Below, in pieces: positions 51,521-57,875 of a stretch of DNA of 64,000 bases. How positions within the stretch are numbered: position 1 is the first letter of the stretch; each line of letters starts with the position of its first letter. Below the pieces are notes generated by a model, which had not been told where the DNA came from, did no database searches, and saw only the letters and a list, made by a program, of their open reading frames with translations. Location of the stretch: positions 4,774,001 to 4,838,000 of the forward strand of contig OW818680.1 in the NCBI GenBank assembly GCA_942493055.1, read 5' to 3'. Position numbers and translations under genes: made by a program. The DNA is from CAIZQW01 sp942493055. GTDB taxonomy: Bacteria > Verrucomicrobiota > Kiritimatiellia > RFP12 > UBA1067.

Positions 51521-51889
51521 ATGACAAATGATGAGTTTAAGAAGCAGCTTGAAGAGCGAACCTTGGTGTTTACGGTTGCCGTCATGAGTTTTCTTTATCA
51601 ACTCCCCAAGCATCCTCTGTTTTCAGTCATCATTACGCAACTTGCAAAATCCAGCTCATCAATGGGTGCCAATTATCGCGAAGCGAATAGAGCGGAAAGC
51701 AAGCTAGATTTTGCACATAAGATTGGTGTTGTAGAAAAAGAATCCAGTGAAACGGTCTATTGGTTAACTGCTTTGTCCCGCCTGTCTTTCCTTGAAGAAC
51801 GCCTGCAACACGATCTCGTGCCACTCCTAATGGAAGGGATTGAATTGCTAAAGCTCTTCTCAACAATCAAGCGCAAATCCAGTCTTTAG
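51521..51889 (+). CDS. Four-helix-bundle protein (23S rRNA IVP/Avd-like)
   Basis: The 122-residue helical protein has the signature KSSSSMGANYREANRAESKLDF followed by KESSETVYWLTAL, as in the four-helix-bundle proteins encoded in 23S rRNA intervening sequences and in the Avd proteins of diversity-generating retroelements. No reverse transcriptase or template repeat is nearby. Its molecular role is not known. It is flanked by octamer arrays. Confidence 0.92.
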   Translation: MTNDEFKKQLEERTLVFTVAVMSFLYQLPKHPLFSVIITQLAKSSSSMGANYREANRAESKLDFAHKIGVVEKESSETVYWLTALSRLSFLEERLQHDLVPLLMEGIELLKLFSTIKRKSSL

Positions 51890-51892
51890 CTC

Positions 51893-52043
51893 CAAAACTT
51901 CAGAACTCTCGAACTTTAGAGCTTCTCCCCACTTTAGCAATGTATTCCAACTTTAGAACTCTCGAACTTTAGAACTTCTCCCCACTTTAGCAATGTATTC
52001 CAACTTTAGAACTTTAGAACTCTCGAACTTTAGAACTTCTCCC
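51893..52043. repeat. Octamer array with higher-order repeats of 53 and 61 bases
   Basis: AACTCTCG begins at 51904, 51957 and 52018, spacings of 53 and 61, which differ by one octamer. Each unit has AACTCTCG, one or two AACTTTAG, then a 29-base segment containing CACTTTAGCAATGTATTCC. The last unit ends CTTCTCCCC directly before the ATG at 52045. Confidence 0.9.
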
Positions 52044-52044
52044 C

Positions 52045-52344
52045 ATGTCCCCAGAAATCGCCAAATTCACCCCCTCCCTTTTTTGGGACGTTGACCGCGA
52101 AACCCTTGATCTTCAGAAGAGCAAGGCCTTGATTGTTCAGCGTGTTCTCGAACGCGGGCATGACGAAGATTGGGAACTGTTGAAGGCCTGCTATACGATT
52201 ACGGAAATTGTTCAAACAGCCATGGAACTTCGATCCCTTGAGTCCACGGCGCTTGCTTTTGTTTCGTGCATTGGAAATATCAAGAAAGAAGCCTTCAGAT
52301 GCTGCATCTGGAAACAATCGACTCCGACACACTGGCCCTCCTGA
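52045..52344 (+). CDS. DUF6922-like partner of an AbiEii-type nucleotidyltransferase (second pair)
   Basis: The 99-residue protein (PSLFWDVDRETLDLQ, ALIVQRVLERGHDEDW) is clearly homologous to the product at 48850, and again its last part overlaps the start of a downstream nucleotidyltransferase gene. It is preceded by an octamer array ending in CTTCTCCCC, without a ribosome-binding site. Confidence 0.82.
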   Translation: MSPEIAKFTPSLFWDVDRETLDLQKSKALIVQRVLERGHDEDWELLKACYTITEIVQTAMELRSLESTALAFVSCIGNIKKEAFRCCIWKQSTPTHWPS

Positions 52345-52904
52345 AACGGATACAGGCGTTGGATCTGCTTGCTCAAACGCGGCTTGTGGGGGGCACTGCA
52401 TTAGCCCTTCATCTTGGTCATCGGCACTCCATTGATTTGGATTTCTTCGGCGTGTGGGGAGAAGTTAATCTGGAGTCCATACTTGAATCGTGTGGAACTG
52501 TTGTCCGGACAGGGGGGAGAGATCGACTCCAGTTTTATGAAGTGAATCATGTTAAGGTCGATTTTGTAACCTACCAATATGCTTGGTTGCAGGAGGCTTC
52601 TATAATCGATGGAGTTCGTCTTGCACACGTAGACGATATCGCGGCCATGAAACTCGAAGCAATCACCAACCGTGGCAGCAAGAAGGATTTTATCGATGTG
52701 GCGATACTTTTGGAGCACTACTCATTGAAGCAGATGCTGGAGTTATATCACAGAAAGTATCCAAAGGGATTAAAGCTCCACGTGATGCGCAGCCTTGTCT
52801 ATTTTGAGGATGCAGAAGGAACAGATATGCCGCTGATGCTTAAGCCGCTCACCTGGGAAACGGCAAAAGAGCGCATCTGCGATGCTGTCCGTGAAACGGC
52901 TTGA
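52299..52904 (+). CDS. AbiEii-type nucleotidyltransferase (second pair)
   Basis: The start is taken at ATG 52299 (MLHLETIDSDTLA), inside the upstream partner gene. The 201-residue protein has GGTALAL (31-37) and HRHSIDLDFF (D46, D48) at the same positions as the protein at 49092, and shares KKDFID and LLEHYSLKQMLELY. It is a second copy of the same toxin family, more diverged than a recent duplication. It ends GAGAAGTTCTAAAG, the start of another array. Confidence 0.92.
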   Translation: MLHLETIDSDTLALLKRIQALDLLAQTRLVGGTALALHLGHRHSIDLDFFGVWGEVNLESILESCGTVVRTGGRDRLQFYEVNHVKVDFVTYQYAWLQEASIIDGVRLAHVDDIAAMKLEAITNRGSKKDFIDVAILLEHYSLKQMLELYHRKYPKGLKLHVMRSLVYFEDAEGTDMPLMLKPLTWETAKERICDAVRETA

Positions 52905-52932
52905 GAAGTTCTAAAGTGCTAAAGTGCTAAAG

Positions 52933-52977
52933 TCTGAGAGCATAGGGCTGTGCCCCATTGCAACTCACCCCAGTTTC
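52933..52977. repeat. Conserved 45-base spacer motif, copy 3
   Basis: TCTGAGAGCATAGGGCTGTG... with changes in the palindrome, otherwise like 48736-48780. It directly follows TTCTAAAG words after the second AbiEii gene. Confidence 0.8.
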
Positions 52978-53081
52978 AAGTTCTTGTCCGCCGTAGCTTT
53001 AGCGAAGGTGGATCCAGTTTCACTAACGCACTTCTCCCCTCCTTGGATATTGGATATTCTCTTCCAACTTTAGCACTTTAG

Positions 53082-53216
53082 AACTCTCGAACTTTAGAAC
53101 TTCCCTACGCTTTAGCACTGTATTCCAACTCTCGAACTTTAGAACTTCCCTACGCTTTAGCACTGTATTCCAACTCTCGAACTTTAGAACTTCTCTACGC
53201 TTTAGCACCGTATTCC
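53082..53216. repeat. 45-base tandem repeat, three units
   Basis: AACTCTCG begins at 53082, 53127 and 53172, each followed by AACTTTAG and a 29-base segment containing CGCTTTAGCACTGTATTCC. The unit is the 53-base unit of 51904-52017 minus one octamer. Confidence 0.9.
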
Positions 53217-53329
53217 AACTTTAGAACTTTAGCACTTTAGAACTTTAGAACTGTATTCCCTTCCTCCATCCGTCCTACAGCGTATTTCCCGCCTCTCCCG
53301 CTTCCCTTTGAACGGGCAATTTGCTAAAC

Positions 53330-53575
53330 TATACACGATGATATAAGTGAGCGCTCGCTTCGGAGCGGAACGCCTTCGCGTTCCGGCCGGCGCGGGAAGC
53401 CGCGCCGCTCCCGGACTGTCGGGCTTCGGAGCGGAACGCCTTCGCGTTCCGGCCGGCGCGGGAAGCCGCGCCGCTCCCAGACTGTCTAGCTTCGGAGCGG
53501 AACGCCTTCGCGTTCCGGCCGGCGCGGGAAGCCGCGCCGCTCCCAGACTGTCGAATACTTATGTCGCTGTGTATA
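53330..53575 (+). mobile_element. Cloverleaf repeat element, copy 2, with threefold core
   Basis: The terminal inverted repeats are TATACACGATGATATAAG (53330-53347) and the complement of TATACACAGCGACATAAG (53558-53575). The 50-base core occurs three times at a 66-base period (53362, 53428, 53494), each exact. A run of codons is open through it (53347-53610) but only because of the repeat. Confidence 0.9.
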
Positions 53576-53659
53576 ATAACATCGCAGGCATGACGGTTAT
53601 AACATGTTGACTTGCAGCAAAATAGAAGCGTTTATGAATGATGTTTCGATGTCATTCAT

Positions 53660-53672
53660 GGGGACGGAGTCT
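53660..53672 (+). other. GGGGACGGAGTCT motif
   Basis: The 13-base sequence is identical to 36608-36620 in the metK leader. Similar sequences are common near Y1 transposases in other genomes; two chance occurrences of a 13-mer in one window are unlikely. Confidence 0.4.
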
Positions 53673-53750
53673 TAATTTGTTCAGTTCTAAAGTTCTAGCC
53701 GGCTTCGCTTGAAGCTACGCCGCGCCGGGGAATTGCTAAAGTTCTAAAGT

Positions 53751-53795
53751 TTGGGAGCATAGGGCTGTAGCCCCACTACCGCTCACCCCAGCTTC
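53751..53795. repeat. Conserved 45-base spacer motif, copy 4
   Basis: TTGGGAGCATAGGGCTGTAGCC... with several changes in the 5' part; it follows a TTCTAAAG array (53682-53750) interrupted by a TAGCTTCAAGCGAAGCC-type hairpin. Confidence 0.75.
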
Positions 53796-53898
53796 AAGTT
53801 TCACTAACGCACTTTCCCCCGCGTTATTCACCTCAACCAGCCTATGCCAAACGGCTCCGCCGGTCAGGAAGAACGCAGAGAACATAAAGATCAATGTC

Positions 53899-54011
53899 TA
53901 TACATGGTGACATAAGCCCGCGCAGGTTTGGAGCGGAACGCCTTCGCGTTCCGGCCGGCGCGGGAAGCCGCGCCGCTCCATGCTTTTCGGACACTTATGG
54001 CACCATGTATA
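53899..54011 (+). mobile_element. Cloverleaf repeat element, copy 3
   Basis: The ends TATACATGGTGACATAAG and the complement of TATACATGGTGCCATAAG are almost perfect inverted repeats. The core (53930-53979) is the exact reverse complement of the core of copy 1 (39361-39410). Confidence 0.9.
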
Positions 54012-54116
54012 ATTCGACGTTCGACGTTGAATGTTCAAAACTTTAGAACTCTCGAACTTTAGAACTTTAGAACTTCTCCCCACGCATTCACGCATTCGCG
54101 CATTTTCTTAATCTTT

Positions 54117-54653
54117 ATGACAATGAAAGCATTTTATGATTGGCAGACGAATGGTGGCGGCGGCGACGTCACACATTTGATCGCCACGCTTGAACGCCTT
54201 GATGTCTCCTGGTGTGTCATTGGCGGTCTTGCGGTGAACCACTGGGCTGCAGAGCCGGTTGTGACGGCTGATGTTGATATCGTTATAGCGCTTGAAAAGG
54301 TAGAAGATGTGGTGAAGGCGCTCATAAAAGAGGGGTTTGTTGCAGAGCATTTCCCCTGGTCCATCAATCTCAAAGGACGGTCCAATGTCAGCATCCAGAT
54401 ATCGACTGAGGAGCGTTATCGGGCCTATCCGGAACGATCAATTCCCTGTGATGTTTGGGGCATACTGATGCGTGTCGCCTCTCTGGAGGATACGTTAAAC
54501 GGCAAACTGGCTGCCTACGCCGACAAGACACGCCGACCAAGCAAGCGGCAAAAAGACCTCTTGGATATCCTGCGCTTAACAGAGTCCCACCCCAGCCTCT
54601 TGTCCCTCATCCCTGAAGACATCCGTCAAACGCCCGCCTTCCAAAACGTTTAA
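54117..54653 (+). CDS. Nucleotidyltransferase-fold protein
   Basis: The 178-residue protein has VIGGLAVNHWAAEPVVTADVDIVI (GG, then DxD near 45-47), a nucleotidyltransferase-fold signature of the AbiEii/DUF-type families found with toxin-antitoxin systems. ATG 54117 and ATG 54123 are possible starts. No toxin or HEPN partner overlaps it. It follows an octamer array with CGCATTCG words. A solitary antitoxin-like or defence-related enzyme is the most likely role. Confidence 0.82.
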   Translation: MTMKAFYDWQTNGGGGDVTHLIATLERLDVSWCVIGGLAVNHWAAEPVVTADVDIVIALEKVEDVVKALIKEGFVAEHFPWSINLKGRSNVSIQISTEERYRAYPERSIPCDVWGILMRVASLEDTLNGKLAAYADKTRRPSKRQKDLLDILRLTESHPSLLSLIPEDIRQTPAFQNV

Positions 54654-54692
54654 CTGTTGAGTGTTTTTTTACGCCCCCCCCCGAACCCTTCA

Positions 54693-54812
54693 GTTCAGTT
54701 CTAAAGTTCGAGAGTTCTAAAGTTCTAAAGTCTGAGAGCAGAGAGCTTCAACCTATTACCGCTCACCCAGTTTCCAGTTTCCAGTTTCACTAACGCACTT
54801 CTCCAACTCTCC
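54693..54812. repeat. Octamer spacer with 45-base motif copy 5
   Basis: TTCTAAAG/TTCGAGAG words (54693-54730) run into the fifth 45-base motif (54731-54774), followed by TTTCCAG 7-mers and CTAACGCAC, ending CTTCTCCAAC before the ATG at 54813. Confidence 0.85.
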
Positions 54813-55226
54813 ATGAAAGCCCTTTCAGATCCCCCAGACATTTTTCAGGCCGTATCGAGCGCACTGGCGTGCGAAGACGGCCTCAAAGTTGCGCTTGTCT
54901 ATGGGTCGGCCGCTGCTGGGACGATGCGTCGGGACAGCGACGTGGACGTGGCGGTTCTGTTTGACAAGCCACTCAGCATGGAGGCCCGCCTCGCGCTGTG
55001 GGGGCGGCTGACCGAAGTTACTCAACGAGAAATTGACTTGCTGGATCTATACAGCCTCGGAGGGGAGATCCTGCACCAGGTTCTGACCAAAGGGCGTGTC
55101 GTGGTCAAGAACGATGAACAGGCGTACTATTGGCTTGCCAAGCGCATGGTGTATGAGCGTCAAGATTTTATGCCCCTTGTGAGGCGGGCGCAGCGCGAGC
55201 GGATTGGGAGGATGATTCATGGATGA
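54813..55226 (+). CDS. MNT-domain nucleotidyltransferase (second MntA/HepT pair)
   Basis: The 137-residue protein has G31-S32 then D43 and D45 (YGSAAAGTMRRDSDVDVAVLF), the minimal nucleotidyltransferase motif. Its gene overlaps the next (HEPN) gene by 8 bases. It should AMPylate and silence the HEPN toxin. It is not closely similar to the first pair at 45655 beyond the motif. The preceding octamer spacer ends in CTTCTCC, without a ribosome-binding site. Confidence 0.93.
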   Translation: MKALSDPPDIFQAVSSALACEDGLKVALVYGSAAAGTMRRDSDVDVAVLFDKPLSMEARLALWGRLTEVTQREIDLLDLYSLGGEILHQVLTKGRVVVKNDEQAYYWLAKRMVYERQDFMPLVRRAQRERIGRMIHG

Positions 55227-55647
55227 AGATCTGATTCTGGGTAAGCTTGAAAGTCTGGCGAGATGTCTTGAGCGCATAGAAGAGAAGACACCGGCGACGG
55301 CAGAGATGTTGAAAGCCGATTTTGACAGGCAGGATATCATCTCTGTTAATCTGGAACGTGCCGTTCAGGCCTGTGTGGATGTCGGCATGCACATCATCAG
55401 TCAACGGAATCTTCTGTTGCCCGACTCCATGGCAGGAGCCTTTCTGGATTTGGCGAAATTAGCGGTTATCGACAAACACACGGCAGGAGTGATGGGGAAG
55501 ACGGTAGGTTTCAGAAATACCGCTGTCCATGCCTATCGAACCATCAATTGGGATATTGTCTTTAGCATCTGCACAAGACATCTTGACGATTTTCGCTCTT
55601 TCGCCCGCCAGATCATGGAGGCGATGGAAAAGGAGAAAACCGTTTAG
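55219..55647 (+). CDS. HEPN-domain toxin (second MntA/HepT pair)
   Basis: The 142-residue helical protein has Rx4HxY at R99, H104 and Y106 (RNTAVHAY), the same positions as in the first HEPN protein at 46092. HepT toxins cut RNA until the MNT partner AMPylates the tyrosine. The upstream MNT gene overlaps it by 8 bases. Confidence 0.93.
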   Translation: MDEDLILGKLESLARCLERIEEKTPATAEMLKADFDRQDIISVNLERAVQACVDVGMHIISQRNLLLPDSMAGAFLDLAKLAVIDKHTAGVMGKTVGFRNTAVHAYRTINWDIVFSICTRHLDDFRSFARQIMEAMEKEKTV

Positions 55648-55789
55648 AACTTCTCCATTCTCCACCCCTTGGATATTCGCGCATTACCGCATTCGCGCAT
55701 TTCTCCCCAATTTACTGACACTTCTCCAATTGGTGAACTTTTAGGTACGACCCCTCTAACCTCTCACAATTTCCAAACCTCTTTTTAAT

Positions 55790-55989
55790 TTTTCGCTAAG
55801 AACGCTATGAGAGGTGCTTGCACGGAAAGCCCTCGCGAGTGGCGGAATACCGCCAGGGCTTATCTCGTGCAAGCACCTGAGTGTCATTTGACGAAAGAGA
55901 TTCGGGTGAAGTACGAGCTGTGCCGACGGCGTATTCGCCGAATGCGTAGGCACGCCGTCCTTCACCCAATTCGCGATCTTAGCGTAAAA
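55790..55989 (+). mobile_element. 200-bp two-hairpin repeat element, copy 2
   Basis: It has the same two hairpins as copy 1 (AGGTGCTTGCACG... and GGGTGAAGTACG...) and terminal TTTTCGCTAAGAACGC. One base in the second hairpin arm differs from copy 3 (CGTCCTTCACCC rather than CGTACTTCACCC). Confidence 0.88.
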
Positions 55990-56065
55990 CACCAAGTAAC
56001 CAGTAATTTTTTCGACAAACAGTGAAGAACCATTTTTATGCTCGTAAGAGACTGAACAGTAAATG

Positions 56066-56265
56066 TTTTCCGCTAAGAACGCTATGAGAGGTGCTTGCAC
56101 GGAAAGCCCCCGCAAGCGGCGGAGTACCGCCGGGGCTTATCTCGTGCAAGCACCTGAGTGTCATTTGACGAAAGAGATTCGGGTGAAGTACGAGCTGTGC
56201 CGACGGCGTATTCGCCGAATGCGTAGGCACGCCGTACTTCACCCAACTTGCGCTCTTCGCGAAAA
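56066..56265 (+). mobile_element. 200-bp two-hairpin repeat element, copy 3
   Basis: It is nearly identical to copy 2 and in the same orientation, separated by 76 bases, so the two form a direct tandem pair that could recombine. Its terminal repeats are TTTTCCGCTAAGAACG and the complement of TTTTCGCGAAGAGCGC. Confidence 0.88.
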
Positions 56266-56379
56266 ATCTTTTCTTCCACTTTAGAACTTCCCTGGCTCGG
56301 CGTAGCTGAAAGCGAAGTCGGCTCGAACTTTAGCACTTTAGAACTCCCCCCTCCCTTCCCGTAGCGCCTGCTCTTTTTT

Positions 56380-56416
56380 AACCACAAAGAACACAAAGAA
56401 CACAGAGGAAAAAGAG
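56380..56416. repeat. ACAAAGAAC 9-mer arm before the GxxExxY gene
   Basis: AACCACAAAGAACACAAAGA lies before the gene and its reverse complement (TCTTTGTGTTCTTTGTGGTT, 56792-56814) follows it. The gene is thus bracketed by inverted words of 9 bases, the same layout as the octamer arrays. Confidence 0.8.
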
Positions 56417-56785
56417 ATGAAGACAGCTTTAGAAATTTGTGATGATATTCGTCAGACTTCATACGAGGTGCATGAGTATTTAGGGACGGGTTTTTTGGAA
56501 AAAGTGTATGAGAATGCTTTGGCGCATCGCTTGCAGAAGAAAGGATATGCAATCAAACCGCAGTATCCAATCACGGTATTTGATGAAGATGAGTATGTCA
56601 TCGGCGAGTTTGCAGCAGATATTTTGGTGAACGACGAAATCATTGTTGAGCTCAAAGCGGCCACGGATCTAGCGGATAAACATGCGGCACAGGTGATGAA
56701 CTATTTGAAAGCAACACGGAAAAGGCATGGGATGTTAATCAACTTTGGTTCCGAAAAGTTCCAGTGCCGCAAGTATATCCGCTAA
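56417..56785 (+). CDS. GxxExxY protein
   Basis: The 122-residue protein has the family motif G25xxE28xxY31 (TGFLEKVYENAL), ELKAATDLADKHAAQVMNYLKAT and LINFGSEKF. The fold is PD-(D/E)xK-like; these proteins are linked to defence or mobile elements but have no proven function. It is bracketed by inverted ACAAAGAAC words. It lies between the tandem repeat elements and the DUF218 gene. Confidence 0.92.
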   Translation: MKTALEICDDIRQTSYEVHEYLGTGFLEKVYENALAHRLQKKGYAIKPQYPITVFDEDEYVIGEFAADILVNDEIIVELKAATDLADKHAAQVMNYLKATRKRHGMLINFGSEKFQCRKYIR

Positions 56786-56825
56786 TCTTTGTGCTCTTTG
56801 TGTTCTTTGTGGTTAAATACTCTCG

Positions 56826-57875
56826 ATGCCATTTGCACTCAAAAAATTCATCTCCCAGTTTCTCATGCCCATGCCTTTGGTATGCGAATGCTTCTTGCTG
56901 GGCTGGGTCTTGACGCGCTTCACGAAGTACAAGAAGACCGGGAAATGTTTTTCCTTTCTAGCTTTACTCTTGTTCCTTCTCTTCGGTTACGGCTTTGGAC
57001 GCACCTACCTCTACAACCTCGAACGCCGCTATCCAGCCTTTGATCCGACGCCGGAGCAATGTGAAGCGCTTCGCGGGGCTCCGGTTGTGGTATTGGGGCA
57101 GGGGATGCCAGTGAAATCCGATCTCCCGTTGCGCTACCAGAACAACCCCGTGTTTGAGCGCCGGCTCTTCGAAGGCGTCCGTTGCGCCAAACTCATCCCC
57201 GAGAGCCGGCTCATCGTCTCCATGGCAGGCGAAGCCTCCAACAGCGTCAAGCAAGCCTTTCTCGACGGCTACATGCTCCAGGTCAACTTCCCGACCAACC
57301 GCGTCTTCATGTTCACCACCGCCCGTGACACCGCCGACGAAGCCAAGCTCGCGCGACAAGTGATCAGTAATCAGTGTTCAGTAATCAGTAATCAGTGTTC
57401 AAACTTTAGAACTTTAGAACTCTCGAACTTTAGAACTATCTCTTCAACTAACGCACTAACGCACTCACGAACTAACGAACTTCCCCCTCCCAACTGCCAA
57501 CTGATACTGCCCACTGCTACTGATCTCTCCCGCTCCCCAACTAACGCACTATCGCACTATCGCACTAATGAACTTTCAAACTTTAGAACTTTAGAACTTC
57601 CCTGGCACGGCGTAGCTGAAAGCGAAGCCGGCTCGAACTTTAGAACTAATGTACTCATTCTCTCCACCTCCGCCTCCCACATCCCCCGCGCCATGAAAAT
57701 CTTCCAGAAGCAGGGGATGACCCCCATCGCATCACCGTGTGATTATAGTGAGTTGGAACTACCTGAATTCAAAGTAAAATGGCCATTTTTGCCCCTTCCT
57801 TCAGGATCAGGGTTTGAAACAGCACAGTGCGCCCTTTACGAATGGCTAGGCAACATCTACGAGCGGATCCTTTGA
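56826..57875 (+). CDS. DUF218 (ElyC/SanA/YdcF-type) membrane protein with translated octamer array
   Basis: The 349-residue protein has two N-terminal membrane helices (VCECFLLGWVLTRF, FLALLLFLLFGYGFG) and a DUF218 domain (VVVLGQG near 87, SRLIVSMAG near 124, TARDTADEAKLARQ at 165-178, VLILSTSASHIPRAMKIF at 276-293). Members act in envelope polysaccharide or peptidoglycan handling. Between residues 178 and 276 is a 97-residue insert entirely encoded by octamer and other repeat words (57360-57650), where relatives have about 6-8 residues. The frame stays open through it, so the interrupted protein may still be made. Confidence 0.85.
   Translation: MPFALKKFISQFLMPMPLVCECFLLGWVLTRFTKYKKTGKCFSFLALLLFLLFGYGFGRTYLYNLERRYPAFDPTPEQCEALRGAPVVVLGQGMPVKSDLPLRYQNNPVFERRLFEGVRCAKLIPESRLIVSMAGEASNSVKQAFLDGYMLQVNFPTNRVFMFTTARDTADEAKLARQVISNQCSVISNQCSNFRTLELSNFRTISSTNALTHSRTNELPPPNCQLILPTATDLSRSPTNALSHYRTNELSNFRTLELPWHGVAESEAGSNFRTNVLILSTSASHIPRAMKIFQKQGMTPIASPCDYSELELPEFKVKWPFLPLPSGSGFETAQCALYEWLGNIYERIL
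57360..57650. repeat. Repeat array inside the DUF218 gene
   Basis: The 291-base insert consists of AATCAGT 7-mers, AACTTTAG/AACTCTCG octamers, CTAACGCA and CTATCGCA octamers, a TAGCTGAAAGCGAAG hairpin (57608-57631) and a last AACTTTAG. It is in frame and free of stop codons in the coding frame, because the AACTCTCG variant replaces AACTTTAG at the right places. Confidence 0.9.

Larger units (their letters stand above)
52905..54116. other. 1.2-kb gene-free region of stacked repeats
   Basis: It contains TTCTAAAG words (52905-52932), the 45-base motif (52933-52977), a TAGCTTTAGCGAAG hairpin (52988-53011), CTAACGCAC words, GGATATT 7-mers, higher-order 45-base tandem repeats (53082-53216), the amplified cloverleaf element (53330-53575), GGGGACGGAGTCT (53660-53672), another hairpin (53699-53722), the fourth 45-base motif, a second cloverleaf element (53899-54011) and an AACTTTAG/CGCATTCG array (54037-54106). 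No gene is recognised. Confidence 0.85.
55648..56416. other. Gene-free 770-base region with two 200-bp elements
   Basis: After CGCATTAC/CGCATTCG words come two nearly identical 200-bp two-hairpin elements (55790-55989 and 56066-56265) with a 76-base gap, then AACTTTAG words, a TAGCTGAAAGCGAAG hairpin (56298-56321) and ACAAAGAAC 9-mers. No gene is seen. Confidence 0.85.

Noticed and set aside
51521..51889. Diversity-generating retroelement around the four-helix-bundle gene
   Set aside because: No reverse transcriptase, template repeat or variable protein is near; the gene family is also found without retroelements.
53082..53216. Tandem repeats as a CRISPR array
   Set aside because: The units are contiguous (45 bases) with no unique spacers and there are no cas genes in the window.
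53347..53610. An 87-residue ORF with a threefold GAERLRVPAGAGSRAAP-like repeat
   Set aside because: It is produced by the amplified core of the cloverleaf element (66-base period, a multiple of three), has no ribosome-binding site and no matching gene elsewhere.
41983..55647. Array-bounded small genes as an integron with attC sites
   Set aside because: No integron integrase is in the window and no RYYYAAC/GTTRRRY pairs are found in the spacers; sugar genes are bounded by the same arrays. The cassette idea is kept only as a hypothesis.
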